From Sphingosinicella sp942492965 (lineage in GTDB: Bacteria > Pseudomonadota > Alphaproteobacteria > Sphingomonadales > Sphingomonadaceae): a stretch of DNA of 64,000 nucleotides. The stretch covers positions 4,154,001 to 4,218,000 of the forward strand of contig OW818656.1 of NCBI GenBank assembly GCA_942492965.1, in the 5' to 3' direction. A model generated the notes under the pieces. It did not search any database and was not told the DNA's origin. It saw only the letters and a list, made by a program, of their open reading frames with translations. The number at the start of each line of letters is the position of its first letter. Positions within the stretch are counted from its first letter, which is position 1. Positions 51,217-60,668 of this stretch are shown here, in pieces. The position numbers were made by a program, and so were the translations under genes.

Positions 51217-52194
51217 TCAGCTTCCATAGCCGTAATAGGTTCCAAAGCGCCTGCCGACACCGGCATAGCGCACCTTGTTGAGAAGCATCTGAACGTGCTC
51301 GCAGCCATTCATCATCGAAAGACCGTCGCGAAGCTCGGTCTCACGCGTGTTTTCGGCTTCGACCACGAACATCACCTGGCCCACGTGCATGGCGAGCACC
51401 GAGGCCGCGGAAGACGCGAGCGCGGGCGGGGAATCGAAGATCACGATGCGGTCGCTGTAGCGCTTGGCGATTTCCTCGACCATGTCGCCCATCCGATCGG
51501 ACGCGAGCAGTTCCGTGGTCAGATTGTGCTGACGTCCCGCCGGCAGCACCGAGAGATTTTCGATGTTGGTGCGGATCAGGCAGTCCGAGAGGTCGAGCGA
51601 CGGATCGGCGATCACATCGACAAGCCCCTTGCCGCCTTCAAGGCCGAGCGTCGAAAGAATCTCGGGCTTCGCGAAGTCGGCGTCGACGAGCAGAACGGTG
51701 AGATCCCGCTCCGAGGCGATCGAAAGTGCAAGATTGGTCGCGCAGAACGTCTTGCCCTCATTGGGCTGCGCCGAGCACACGAGAATGAGATTGCCGTTGC
51801 GGATCGCGTTCTCGCCGCGTGCCATGGCGTTAATGAGGAGCTGCCGCTTGACGATGCGGAACTCTTCCGCGGTTGCCGTTGCGGGCGCATCGGGCACCAC
51901 GTAGCCGAGATCGCGGAGTTCAGCGAGATCGATAACGCCGCGGCGGCTGGTGCGATTGCCGTCGTCCGCCGGCAGGTGCACCACAGGCGTTTCCGGCGTG
52001 GCGAACTGCGGCTGCGGGGCGGGAGACGCCGCAGCAGGAGCTGCCGGTGCAGGCGCGCGCGGCGCAGGAGCGGCAGCCGGCGTCACCGTGGAACGCGGCG
52101 TCGCGGGCTTTGCAGCCACACCCTGATCAAGCCGTCCGGCGGCCCGCTCAAGCAGCGAGGCGCGCGGCGTTCCGGACGGTTTCTCTTCACTCAT
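51217..52194 (-). CDS. XrtA-associated tyrosine autokinase (BY-kinase)
   Basis: 325 residues. After an Ala/Pro-rich linker (about 30-70) lies a BY-kinase domain: Walker A CSAQPNEGKT, Walker A' VLLVDADF and Walker B IVIFDSPP. A tyrosine cluster YYGYGS ends the protein, the usual autophosphorylation tail. It works with the chain-length protein to time polymerisation and export. The ATG at 52194 has GGAAGG 8 bases upstream; the one at 52200 is too close to it. Confidence 0.92.
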   Translation of the reverse strand: MSEEKPSGTPRASLLERAAGRLDQGVAAKPATPRSTVTPAAAPAPRAPAPAAPAAASPAPQPQFATPETPVVHLPADDGNRTSRRGVIDLAELRDLGYVVPDAPATATAEEFRIVKRQLLINAMARGENAIRNGNLILVCSAQPNEGKTFCATNLALSIASERDLTVLLVDADFAKPEILSTLGLEGGKGLVDVIADPSLDLSDCLIRTNIENLSVLPAGRQHNLTTELLASDRMGDMVEEIAKRYSDRIVIFDSPPALASSAASVLAMHVGQVMFVVEAENTRETELRDGLSMMNGCEHVQMLLNKVRYAGVGRRFGTYYGYGS

Positions 52195-52232
52195 CGTCAT
52201 TACCTTCCGCGCACACAGCCAGGGCCAGGGCG

Positions 52233-53777
52233 TTAAACGAGTTCATACAGCAGCAGGGCAAGATAGATTACGATGAGCCCAAGGCTGAGCACGCCGAACC
52301 CCCACAGCCACACCCTGTTCTGGGCGCGCTGGTTGTCCGAAACGATCTCCGTGACCGAACCGAGCACCGGATAGTCGAAGCGCTTCTCGAGCTGCGCCGA
52401 CGTGATGTAGGTCGTGTGCAGCTGGCTGAGCAGGAAGGAAAGCGCAGCGCCTGCACCAAGGCCGACCAGCAGCACGAGGCTGAGATAGAGCGGACGGTTC
52501 GGCGCGATCGGCTCACGCGGCTGCGAGGGCGGATCGACGACGCGGAACTTCACCTGCTGCGTCTTGGTCTCGACATCGCTGCGAAGGCGGATTTCCTCGC
52601 GCGATTTGAGCAGCTGATTGTACTGCGATTGCAGCACCTCATAGTCGCGGTTCAGCTTGGACTGTTCGGCCACGATGCCCGGCTGCTGCACCTGCCGCGA
52701 CGACATCCCGGAGATGGCGTTCTGCAGCTGCGCACGCCGCGCTTCCAGCGCCGCAACGGCGGACTGGCGTTCGAAAACCATGCTTCTGAGGTTGACGTAG
52801 ACCGGGTTCGCCTGCGCGGCCTGCTGGCGGAGCGCGGGGTCTTTCGCCTCGCGCGCAGCCTGCTGTTCGAGACGACGGACCTGCGCCTTCGTGGCAACAA
52901 CGTCGGGATGCTGATCGGTCCAGCCGCGCGCATACATGTCGCTGAGGCTGCGGCCCAGCGCCGCGACCTGCTGCTGCGTCGGGCTGGCGCCCATCGAGGA
53001 GCTTTCGATCACGAACGACGGCGCATTGATTGTTGAAGGCGTGCCGCCGATCTGGCGCTGCAAGGCCTGAAGCGAGTTCCGCGCCTGCGCAAGCTCGATC
53101 TCGACATTGTCCAGATTGTTGCGCGACTGCGACAGCCGCGTCGAGATATTCCCCTCGCCGGGGAGCATTCCGAGGTATTTCTCCTCGAACTCCGCCTTGC
53201 GACGCTCAGCCTCCTCGAGCTGACGCTCGCGCTCGGCGAGCTGGTCCTCGAAGAAGCGGATCGCCTCGTTGATGTCGTCGCGGTCGGACGCGACATTCTC
53301 TTCCATGAAGATCTGGATCAGATTGTCGACGACGCGCCGCGCGAGATTGGCGTTCTGGGCGTTGCTGCGCGAGGGGTCATCCGACTTGTAGACGATGGTG
53401 AACAGGTCAGCCTGCTGGCTCTGGACGGAGATGTTGTTCGTCATCCGCGTGATGAGCTCGTCCAGCTCCTGATCGCTGTCGAGACCGACATCGAGTTCGG
53501 TGCGGCGAACGACCTTTTCCATGTTCACGCGCGACGTCAGCGTGCGCCGAACCACGTCCACTTGCCGAAGCAGGTTCGTACCCTGATAGCCCAGCTTTTC
53601 CGGGATCAGCGATGCCCAGTCGACATAGACGCGGGCGCGCGATTCATAGGTGTTGGGAATCGTCGCCACGAACACCCAGCCGATGAGGCACACCGCCCAC
53701 ATCAACGCAAGGCCGTACCAGCGCTTGCGCCAGACCCCGTAAAGGGTCGTCATCACTTCTTCCTGGATCGAATTCAT
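52233..53777 (-). CDS. XrtA-system chain-length determinant (Wzz-like)
   Basis: 514 residues. Two transmembrane helices (near residues 22-42 and about 420-440), a long periplasmic coiled coil (LAERERQLEEAERRKAEFEEKY region), and an extra C-terminal helix pair. It is a polysaccharide copolymerase that sets polymer length with the downstream kinase. The start MNSIQEEVMTTLYGVWRKRW is used; the open frame runs 9 codons more. Confidence 0.92.
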   Translation of the reverse strand: MNSIQEEVMTTLYGVWRKRWYGLALMWAVCLIGWVFVATIPNTYESRARVYVDWASLIPEKLGYQGTNLLRQVDVVRRTLTSRVNMEKVVRRTELDVGLDSDQELDELITRMTNNISVQSQQADLFTIVYKSDDPSRSNAQNANLARRVVDNLIQIFMEENVASDRDDINEAIRFFEDQLAERERQLEEAERRKAEFEEKYLGMLPGEGNISTRLSQSRNNLDNVEIELAQARNSLQALQRQIGGTPSTINAPSFVIESSSMGASPTQQQVAALGRSLSDMYARGWTDQHPDVVATKAQVRRLEQQAAREAKDPALRQQAAQANPVYVNLRSMVFERQSAVAALEARRAQLQNAISGMSSRQVQQPGIVAEQSKLNRDYEVLQSQYNQLLKSREEIRLRSDVETKTQQVKFRVVDPPSQPREPIAPNRPLYLSLVLLVGLGAGAALSFLLSQLHTTYITSAQLEKRFDYPVLGSVTEIVSDNQRAQNRVWLWGFGVLSLGLIVIYLALLLYELV

Positions 53778-53848
53778 GGCTATCGCGGACCGCCTGCCTG
53801 ACAAGGATGAATGGCCTGGGGCCGATCTCCGTACCTATTCCGGAAAGC

Positions 53849-54487
53849 TTAGAAAAAGCTTTCCGGAATGATGATGACGTCACCGGGCTGCACGGCGATG
53901 TTCGCGTTCGTTTTGCCGCCTTTCAGCAGGCTTTCGATCTTGACCGCATATTCCTTCTGCGTGTTGCTCGCCTTGTCGTAGCGGATGAGGCGTGCGCTGT
54001 CGCCGGCGGCATATTCGGTAAGACCGCCGACTGCGATCATCACGTCGAGCAGCGTCATGTTCGAACGGAACGGGATCGCCTGCGGGCGCGCCGCTTCGCC
54101 AACGACGCGGACCTGCTGCGAAAGCGGTCCGTTGAAGTTGTTCACGATCACCGAAACAATCGGTTCCTGAATGTAGGTCGCGAGCTTCTGCTCGACTTCG
54201 CGGGCGAGCGCCGAGGGCGTCTTGCCCGTCGCCACCATGTCCTCGATCAATGGCGTCGTGAAGCGGCCGTCGGGACGCACCGTCACCGACGTCGACAGCT
54301 CCGGGTTGCGCCACACGAAGATGCTGAGGGAATCGAGCGGACCGACGATGTATTCGGCGCCGGGGCCGTCCTCGGAAACCTGGAATTGCGCGGGCGGCAA
54401 GGTCGGCAGCCCGCTGTTCGAAGCGCAGGCGGAGAGCGCAAGGGCCGCCGCCAGGGCCGGAACGACCACATTAAAAGATTTCACCAT
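53849..54487 (-). CDS. XrtA-system exopolysaccharide export lipoprotein (Wza-like)
   Basis: 212 residues. Signal peptide with lipobox LSAC (Cys21), then a polysaccharide-export SLBB domain region (GPLDSLSIFVWRNPELS). It forms the periplasmic/outer-membrane export channel. It is the first gene of the leftward operon that runs to 41757. Confidence 0.92.
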   Translation of the reverse strand: MVKSFNVVVPALAAALALSACASNSGLPTLPPAQFQVSEDGPGAEYIVGPLDSLSIFVWRNPELSTSVTVRPDGRFTTPLIEDMVATGKTPSALAREVEQKLATYIQEPIVSVIVNNFNGPLSQQVRVVGEAARPQAIPFRSNMTLLDVMIAVGGLTEYAAGDSARLIRYDKASNTQKEYAVKIESLLKGGKTNANIAVQPGDVIIIPESFF

Positions 54488-54548
54488 CTGAGATGAGTCC
54501 CCTCTTCAAACGCCCCCGCGTCCGCGGGAGACAAAATCAGGCCGACAC

Positions 54549-54563
54549 GCCCTATGCGTGCCG
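54549..54563 (-). promoter_or_regulatory. Weak sigma-54-like element upstream of the export operon
   Basis: Minus-strand CGGCAC-N5-GGGC keeps the GG-N10-GC spacing but misses three consensus bases. It is 62 bases upstream of the export lipoprotein start, a plausible distance. Alone it would not be called. Confidence 0.25.
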
Positions 54564-54652
54564 GCTGGCCGCCTTTCCGCCCCTGAACCGATACCGTCTA
54601 AAGGTTACGGCATCGTTCGTTTCCCTACCTTTCCAATAGCAAATTTTGCAAT

Positions 54653-55882
54653 TTATGCAAGCATTTCGGCGGGAGGGTCGTGGCTCAGGAAGGCTGTCGG
54701 GCTAGCGGTAAGGCCATAGGCGCCCGCCATGAAAACCGCAATGACGTCACCAACCTCGGTGGCTGGAAGCATGACCTTGTCGCCGAGCCTGTCGAGCGGC
54801 GTGCAGAGACACCCGACGACATTGAGGTTTTCGGCGTCCGGTGCCCCGAAACGGCTTGCGTTCACAAGGGGATAGTTGCGCCGGATGACCGTGCCGAAGT
54901 TGCCGCTGGCCGCCAGCTGGTGGTGCAGGCCGCCATCGGTGATGATGAAGACCTCGTCCTGGCTCATCTTCCGGTCGAGGGCGCGTGTCAGATAGACGCC
55001 GCTCTCGCCCACGAGATAGCGCCCGAGTTCGAGGACGAAGCGTGTCTCCGCCAGGATGGGATCGCGCGCCGCGAGCGTATTGCCGAGCGCGTGCCCCACG
55101 GCGGCGAGATCGAGCGGCTGATCGCCCGGAAAATAGGGCAGGCCGAAGCCTCCGCCGAGATTGACGAGCGGCGGCGGCACCGCCGCGTGCTCGGCAAGGT
55201 CGGCCACCAGATCGAGCGTCTTCCTCTGCGCGTCGATGATCGCCTCAGCAGAGAGGTTCTGCGACCCGGCGAACACGTGAAACCCCCGAAAATCCGCGCC
55301 TTCCGCTGCGATCTCGGCGAGCAGCGCCGGCACCTTGTCGGCATCGATGCCAAATGGCTTCGCCCCGCCGCCCATGCGCATCCCGGAGGCCTTGAGATCG
55401 AACGGCGGGTTGACGCGCACGGCGGCGCGCACCCGTTTTCCGAGCCGATGACCGATCGCGGCGGCGCGAGCGAACTCCCGCGCGGATTCGATGTTGAGCG
55501 TAACCCCCACACCGATCGCCAGCTCAAGCTCGAAGTCGCGCTTGCCCGGCCCCGCGAAGCTGATGTGCGCGGGATCGGTTCCGGATGCGAGCGCGACGCG
55601 CAGCTCGCCCGCGGAGGCGACATCGAGCCCGTCAACCTGCCCCGCCATCCACGCGACGAGCGCGGGCATCGGATTCGCCTTCATCGCGTAGTGAATGCCG
55701 ACCTCTGCGGGCAGCGCCGCGCGCAGGTCCGCGACTTTCGCGGCGATCACGGCGCGGTCGTAGACGAACAGCGGGGTGCGCCCGCCCGCTGCGGCGATCC
55801 ATTCGGTCACGGTCCGGCCTGCGATCGCGAGTTCGCCGTCCTGCTCGCGGAACAGCGGATGGATGCGATGATCGCGGCTCAC
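54653..55882 (-). CDS. XrtA-associated PLP-dependent decarboxylase
   Basis: 409 residues of the alanine-racemase-fold decarboxylase group (LysA/ornithine decarboxylase-like). The PLP lysine is in YAMKANPMPAL (about residue 68), and the glycine-rich phosphate loop NLGGGFGLPY and the C-terminal DGGLHH are present. The cognate acyl-CoA ligase overlaps it by 4 bases. It is known in XrtA loci as the associated decarboxylase; the substrate is unknown. Confidence 0.9.
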   Translation of the reverse strand: MSRDHRIHPLFREQDGELAIAGRTVTEWIAAAGGRTPLFVYDRAVIAAKVADLRAALPAEVGIHYAMKANPMPALVAWMAGQVDGLDVASAGELRVALASGTDPAHISFAGPGKRDFELELAIGVGVTLNIESAREFARAAAIGHRLGKRVRAAVRVNPPFDLKASGMRMGGGAKPFGIDADKVPALLAEIAAEGADFRGFHVFAGSQNLSAEAIIDAQRKTLDLVADLAEHAAVPPPLVNLGGGFGLPYFPGDQPLDLAAVGHALGNTLAARDPILAETRFVLELGRYLVGESGVYLTRALDRKMSQDEVFIITDGGLHHQLAASGNFGTVIRRNYPLVNASRFGAPDAENLNVVGCLCTPLDRLGDKVMLPATEVGDVIAVFMAGAYGLTASPTAFLSHDPPAEMLA

Positions 55883-57366
55883 TGGACGTGCCTCGCGCGC
55901 AGCACCGCGCGGTCGATCTTGCCGTTCGGATTGCGCGGCAGCTCGGTCTCCCAGATGAAGTGGCGCGGCACCATGTAGGCAGGCACTAGCCCCGCAAGCT
56001 CCCGCCGCGCAAGCGCCTCCGCTTCCATCTCGCCTAGCCCCGCGGCCCGCACGCCGACGGCCACGACCGCCTGCCCCAGCCGGTCGTCCGCCACGCCGAA
56101 CACCGCAACCGCGCTCACCGCGCCGGTCGCGAAGATCGCTTCCTCGACCTCGGTAGGGCTCACGCGGTTGCCCGAAATCTTCATCATCTCGTCGTCGCGG
56201 CCGACGAAATAGAGCAGACCTTCATCGTCCTGCATCACCGTGTCGCCCGACCACACGGCCATCCCCGAATGTGCGAAAAACGCGGGCGCGGGGCGAAAGC
56301 GCACCGCGGTCCGCTCGGGATCGTTCCAGTAGCCCTTCGCAACGAGCGGCCCGGCATGGACAAGCTCGCCCGGCTCGCCCGCCGCCACAGGCGTGCCGTC
56401 GGCGCGCAGAACGTGAAGCTCCGCGCGCGGGATCGCCCGCCCGATCGAATCGGGGCGCGTGTCGACGAGCGCGGGATCGAGGTACGTCGAGCGGAACGCC
56501 TCGGTGAGGCCGTACATCAGGTAGATTTTCGTGTTCGGCAGCAACTCGCGCAGCCGTTTCGTAAGGGCCGCGGGCATACGTCCGCCGGAATTGGTGATGT
56601 AGCGCAGACCGCGCGCCTCGGCGGGCCAGTCCACTTCGGCAAGCTGCATCCAAAGTGGCGGCACACCTGCAAGACCTGTCGCCTTATGGCGGACCACCGC
56701 CTTCACGACATCGCGCGGCAGTAGATAGTCGAGCAGGATCGCCGCCCCGCCCTGCCTCAGCCCCGTCAGCACCTGATTGAGGCCGTAATCGAATGCGAGC
56801 GGCAGTACGCAAAGGATGCGATCTTCAGCGGTGATGCCCAGATATTCCGAAACGCTCTCCGCACCGAGCGCGAGATTCGCGTGCGAGAGCATCACGCCCT
56901 TGGGGTGCCCGGTGCTGCCCGACGTGTAGAGAATCGCGGCAAGATCGTCCGGCGCGCGATCTACGGCCACAGGCGCACCCGTCATCAGCGCCCCCCAGTC
57001 CTTTTCCGCACGCAGCACGCGGCACGTCGGCGTATTGCGCAGCGTTTCTGCACGTGCATTGTTCGTCAGCAGCACCGACGCGCCGCTGTCGGCAAGGATA
57101 TGCTCAACCTGCGGCGCCTTCAGCACGGGATTGACCGGGATCGCGACCGCGCCCGCCCGCATCGCGCCGAGCAGCGCGGCGATGTTCCCCGTGGTCTTGC
57201 TGAGCCACACCGCAACCCGGTCACCCGGGCGCACGCCGATCGCGGCAAGCCCGCTTGCCATGCGGCTGACGAGCGCCTCGAGTTCGGCGTAGGTCGTTGT
57301 ATGTGCGCCCTCGACAAGCGCAGGGCGCGCGCCGTCGTGACCCAGATGAAGCGCATCGACCCGCAT
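55879..57366 (-). CDS. XrtA-associated AMP-dependent ligase
   Basis: 495 residues of the ANL superfamily: ATP motif LYTSGSTGHPKG, YGLTEAFRSTYL, and the C-terminal NPNGKIDR lysine. It likely activates an acid and loads it on CoA or the ACP encoded at 58128-58397. It is coupled to the decarboxylase and follows the GNAT gene by 3 bases. Confidence 0.9.
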   Translation of the reverse strand: MRVDALHLGHDGARPALVEGAHTTTYAELEALVSRMASGLAAIGVRPGDRVAVWLSKTTGNIAALLGAMRAGAVAIPVNPVLKAPQVEHILADSGASVLLTNNARAETLRNTPTCRVLRAEKDWGALMTGAPVAVDRAPDDLAAILYTSGSTGHPKGVMLSHANLALGAESVSEYLGITAEDRILCVLPLAFDYGLNQVLTGLRQGGAAILLDYLLPRDVVKAVVRHKATGLAGVPPLWMQLAEVDWPAEARGLRYITNSGGRMPAALTKRLRELLPNTKIYLMYGLTEAFRSTYLDPALVDTRPDSIGRAIPRAELHVLRADGTPVAAGEPGELVHAGPLVAKGYWNDPERTAVRFRPAPAFFAHSGMAVWSGDTVMQDDEGLLYFVGRDDEMMKISGNRVSPTEVEEAIFATGAVSAVAVFGVADDRLGQAVVAVGVRAAGLGEMEAEALARRELAGLVPAYMVPRHFIWETELPRNPNGKIDRAVLRARHVQ

Positions 57367-57369
57367 GGT

Positions 57370-58020
57370 TCAGCAGCCCCTCAGATCGCAGAGAGCCGGC
57401 GTTCCCGCCTTCGCGCGCACGACCGTGGGCCGAACGCCCGCAGCGATCTGCCACGCCCCGAGCCGTGCCGCCGCAAGCATTCCGAGCGTCCTGCCGCCCA
57501 TGCGCTCATGCGGGCGCAGCGAGCCGAGGTTATAGTCGGCAATGCGGCTCAGCGAGCGCTCGAGGCCATGCGCCGCCAGCCACGCGCCCGTCCCCGCCCA
57601 CAGCGCCGCGAACGCCCGGCCGAGCCGCCGGTCCTCGCGTATCCAGAGACCCGTGTCCCAGGCCGCGTCATCGGGGAGCAGAAACCGCACGTTCACCTCA
57701 TCCTCGTCGTATTGACCCCGCGCCAGCCAGTTGACCCCGACCAGCACCTCGCCGTCGAACGCACCAAGGCAGATAAGCCCGCGCGCGAAACGATCCTGCT
57801 GCACATCTAGGGGCGCATCGATGACCAAAGTCTTGAGCGCATCGGCCGAAAGTTCGCGCACGACATGGCCGCGCGGCATTTTCGGCATACCCGAAAGCGG
57901 CACGGCGATCAGCCGGTAACGATGCCAGGAAACCCCCGGAATCCGCGCCGCCACGCGCCCGATCGCGTAGGACAGCGTCGTCGTCGTGCCCAGCGCTCGC
58001 CATGTTTCACGAAACGACAT
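57370..58020 (-). CDS. GNAT-like acetyltransferase of the XrtA locus
   Basis: 216 residues from MSFRETWRALG (AAAGGGG upstream). The GNAT core is weak but recognisable around FRVRFLLPDDAAW-like strands and RRLGRAFAALWAG. It begins the GNAT-ligase-decarboxylase operon and diverges from the ACP gene. The acceptor is unknown; the assignment to GNAT is by resemblance. Confidence 0.65.
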   Translation of the reverse strand: MSFRETWRALGTTTTLSYAIGRVAARIPGVSWHRYRLIAVPLSGMPKMPRGHVVRELSADALKTLVIDAPLDVQQDRFARGLICLGAFDGEVLVGVNWLARGQYDEDEVNVRFLLPDDAAWDTGLWIREDRRLGRAFAALWAGTGAWLAAHGLERSLSRIADYNLGSLRPHERMGGRTLGMLAAARLGAWQIAAGVRPTVVRAKAGTPALCDLRGC

Positions 58021-58127
58021 CCGCCCCTTTGCCTGTCCCTGTCCGCCTTGCCGTCTCGCCTGCATTTACCTCCGCAGACGGCGCCAGTATACCGCCCGCG
58101 GGCAACGACAGTGCATACAGGGTGGAG

Positions 58128-58397
58128 ATGACCGCAGACACCGATTCCCGCGCCGATCAGATGCGGCGCATTCTCGTCGAGGTGCTGGGTGTTCCCGAAG
58201 GCACCGCCGCCGGGCTCGATGCCGCCTCGCCGCTGTTCGGGGCGCTGCCCGAGATCGATTCGATGGCGGTCGCGGGTCTCCTCACCGAGATGGAAGACCG
58301 CTTCGGCATCGTGATCGACGACGACGAGGTCGATGCCGACCTCTTCGCGACATTCGGCAATCTCATCGATTTCATCGCGCGGAAGGCTGCCGCCTAG
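58128..58397 (+). CDS. Acyl carrier protein of the XrtA locus
   Basis: 89 residues, starting at the internal ATG after GGGTGGAG; the open frame reaches 58002 but that part overlaps the GNAT gene. The phosphopantetheine attachment Ser45 is in PEIDSMAVAGL. It carries acyl groups for the ligase/hydrolase set. The hydrolase 2 gene starts right after the stop. Confidence 0.88.
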   Translation: MTADTDSRADQMRRILVEVLGVPEGTAAGLDAASPLFGALPEIDSMAVAGLLTEMEDRFGIVIDDDEVDADLFATFGNLIDFIARKAAA

Positions 58398-59075
58398 GTG
58401 GAGCCGTTCCGGTTCACGCTGCTCAGCGCCGGGCCATACGACCTGCCGACCGTCCTGCGCGGCCCCGAAACCGGGCCGTGCGTGCTCATCCTGCCGCCGC
58501 TGTTCGAGGAGATGAACCGCACGCGGCGGCTGCTTGCCGATCTCGGCCGCGCGCTCGCGGCGAAGGGGATCGGCAGCGCCCTTGCCGATCTTCCTGGCAC
58601 TGGTGATGCTTCAGGCCTGCCTGACGTCACTGCGTGGCGGCGTGCGACCGCACATCTGATCGAAACGCTGGCGGGGCGCCCGCTTCGCGTGCTCGCCGTG
58701 CGCGGCGGCGCTCTGCTCACGGACGGTGCCGGGAGTGAAGGCCTCTACCGCATCTCACCTGCCTCCTCCGGCGCGAGTCTCCTGCGCGAAATGATGCGCG
58801 CGCAGGCGATCGCGGATCAGGAGCGCGATGGGATTCGTGTCTCGCCGTCGGTCTACGAAACCCGCTTCGCCCACGGCGAAACGGTGGCGCTTACGGGTTA
58901 TGACGTCACGCCCGGGCTTGCCGCTGGCCTCGGCGCCCTGACACTCCCGGAAGCCTCCGTGCCGATGCGCGTGTCCGCAGTGGAAGGCCCGCCCGTGTGG
59001 CGGCAGGCCGAACCCGCCCCCGCCCCGGCGTTCGCCGCCGCGCTCGCCGAGGACATTGCTACGTGGATGCGATGA
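58398..59075 (+). CDS. XrtA-associated hydrolase 2 (alpha/beta fold)
   Basis: 225 residues with a GTG start that abuts the ACP stop. An alpha/beta-hydrolase core is present (VLILPPLFEEMNRTRR, ADLPGTGDASGLPD), but a canonical GxSxG is not evident (AVRGGALLT), as in this XrtA group. Its partner hydrolase 1 overlaps its stop. The role is unknown. Confidence 0.85.
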   Translation: MEPFRFTLLSAGPYDLPTVLRGPETGPCVLILPPLFEEMNRTRRLLADLGRALAAKGIGSALADLPGTGDASGLPDVTAWRRATAHLIETLAGRPLRVLAVRGGALLTDGAGSEGLYRISPASSGASLLREMMRAQAIADQERDGIRVSPSVYETRFAHGETVALTGYDVTPGLAAGLGALTLPEASVPMRVSAVEGPPVWRQAEPAPAPAFAAALAEDIATWMR

Positions 59076-59839
59076 TCCGCCCGCTCGTCATCCCTTGCAG
59101 GGAAGTCTTCCTCGCCGCCACGCTGCGCCCCGGCGAAGCGCCACGCGCCGCGCTCATCGTCTCGGGCGGCGTGCAGACCCGGGCCGGGCCGCATCGGCTG
59201 TTCACCGCGCTTGCGGAGACGCTCGGCGCTCAGGGAATCGCCGCGCTGCGTTTCGACCGACGCGGCGTCGGAGACAGCGAGGGCGAGGACACGGGTTTTC
59301 TCGGTAGCGCGGACGACATCGCCGCCGCCGCCTCTGCACTTCGCCATGAGGGCGCCACGGACATCGTCGGCATCGGGCTTTGCGACGGCGCGGCGGCGCT
59401 CGCGCTGTTCGGCGCGGCAAGCGGTATTCAGCGGCTCGTTCTGCTCAATCCGTGGAGCTTCGACAGCAACGTCGCCGAACTGCCCGCCGCCGCCAAGCGC
59501 GACCGCACGCTGAAGCGTCTTCTCAATCCGCGCAACTGGCTGCGCATCCTCGCCGGCGGGATCGATGTAAAGGGTGCGCTGAAAACCCTGCTCAGCAAGG
59601 CGGAGGCGCCGCAAGGCGCCCTTTCCGCGCGCCTCGTCGCGGCGATCAACGCGTTTCCGGGGCCCGTCCTCATCCCGCTCTCCCGCGGCGACGCAACCGC
59701 AGAAGCTTTCGCGGCGCTGCTTCCCGCGTTCGGCGCGCACGTCCGTCCGCTATGGCTCGAAAACGCCGATCACACGCTGACCCGCCAGGAGGCGCGGCAG
59801 GCGCTGTTCGACGCCATTACGAGCTGGCTCGCCAAATAG
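59072..59839 (+). CDS. XrtA-associated hydrolase 1 (alpha/beta fold)
   Basis: 255 residues. The usual core strand is ALIVSGGVQTRAGPHR and the nucleophile elbow is GIGLCDGAAAL, with Cys in place of Ser, as in this XrtA hydrolase group; the general acid/base region is WLENADHTLTR. It follows hydrolase 2 with a 4-base overlap. A bidirectional hairpin terminates the operon. Confidence 0.87.
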   Translation: MIRPLVIPCREVFLAATLRPGEAPRAALIVSGGVQTRAGPHRLFTALAETLGAQGIAALRFDRRGVGDSEGEDTGFLGSADDIAAAASALRHEGATDIVGIGLCDGAAALALFGAASGIQRLVLLNPWSFDSNVAELPAAAKRDRTLKRLLNPRNWLRILAGGIDVKGALKTLLSKAEAPQGALSARLVAAINAFPGPVLIPLSRGDATAEAFAALLPAFGAHVRPLWLENADHTLTRQEARQALFDAITSWLAK

Positions 59840-59841
59840 CA

Positions 59842-59874
59842 TCGCGCCGGGATGGACCAGCCACCCCGGCGCGA
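59842..59874. terminator. Bidirectional hairpin between hydrolase 1 and PEP-CTERM gene
   Basis: A 14-bp stem (59842-59855 / 59861-59874) with one mismatch and a 5-base loop lies between two convergent genes. The T-run is poor, so it may act with Rho or as a symmetric block. Confidence 0.55.
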
Positions 59875-59896
59875 AATTCTGCTATCAAACGACGCT

Positions 59897-60628
59897 TCAG
59901 GCCTTGCGGCGGCGCGCCATCGCAGCAAGCGCGAGACCAAGACCTAGCAGGCCGAGCGCGCCCGGTTCCGGAACGTCCGTCACCGGCGTGCCGTCGCCCT
60001 TGTCCTTGAAGAAACCGACGGTGTGGTTATCGGATTCATACCCGGCCCCGCCCGGGGCCTGGATGAATTCGATGCGGTCGAACGTGCCACCGTCATAAAA
60101 GAAGTTCAGGAAAACGTACGGTTCGCCCGAGTTCTCGCCCGTTACAGGGTGGCCCCAATAGTCGGGTTGACCGCTGACGAGGGCAAGGACGTCCACGGGG
60201 GTGAAGGAGAAAACCTCCGAACCGCCGCTGTAGAACTTCACCGTGTTGCCGGCATCGAGCGCCGACAGCCAGTAGCCGAAGTAATTGACGCCGGCGCTGC
60301 CCGACTGCGTGATGTCGATCGCATAGCTCAGCGTGCCGTAGCCGAGGCCGGCGACCGCATAGTCCGAACCGCCGTCGCCGCCATACTGGTCCGCGTCGAT
60401 AACCTTCACGTCGCTGTAGGTCAGCTCGATGGTGTTGCCGTCATAGGTGAAAGAAGACGTGAAGTCCGTCTGTCCGATCTTTCCGTCGAACGTCTCGACG
60501 CCATAATAGTCGAACGTCGCCGTCGTGGTCGTCACACTCGGCGCTTCGTAGGATACGCTCATCGTCGCGGCCTGCGCCGTCGACGCCGCAAGCAGAAGAG
60601 CCGCTCCACCGATCATCTTGATGTTCAT
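59897..60628 (-). CDS. PEP-CTERM sorting-domain protein (XrtA substrate)
   Basis: 243 residues from MNIKMIGGAAL. Signal peptide about 1-20 (cleavage at AQAAT); a beta-rich middle domain, unrecognised; the C-terminal sorting signal VPEPGALGLLGLGLALAAM followed by RRRK. This is exactly the tail that the exosortase in this locus processes, and the gene lies just beyond the XrtA operons. A perfect sigma-54 promoter is 41 bases upstream. Confidence 0.92.
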   Translation of the reverse strand: MNIKMIGGAALLLAASTAQAATMSVSYEAPSVTTTTATFDYYGVETFDGKIGQTDFTSSFTYDGNTIELTYSDVKVIDADQYGGDGGSDYAVAGLGYGTLSYAIDITQSGSAGVNYFGYWLSALDAGNTVKFYSGGSEVFSFTPVDVLALVSGQPDYWGHPVTGENSGEPYVFLNFFYDGGTFDRIEFIQAPGGAGYESDNHTVGFFKDKGDGTPVTDVPEPGALGLLGLGLALAAMARRRKA

Positions 60629-60668
60629 CGCAACACAACTCCAAGTCTTTCCATTGCGAAAACAATAA

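Noticed and set aside
54653..55882. Diaminopimelate decarboxylase (lysA) for the PLP decarboxylase
   Set aside because: The fold is shared, but the neighbours (XrtA ligase, ACP, hydrolases) and the overlapped operon fit the XrtA-associated type better.
58595..58609. TGGCAC-N5-ATGC resembling a sigma-54 promoter
   Set aside because: It is inside the hydrolase 2 coding region with no gene start close downstream; it shows how often one-mismatch matches occur by chance.
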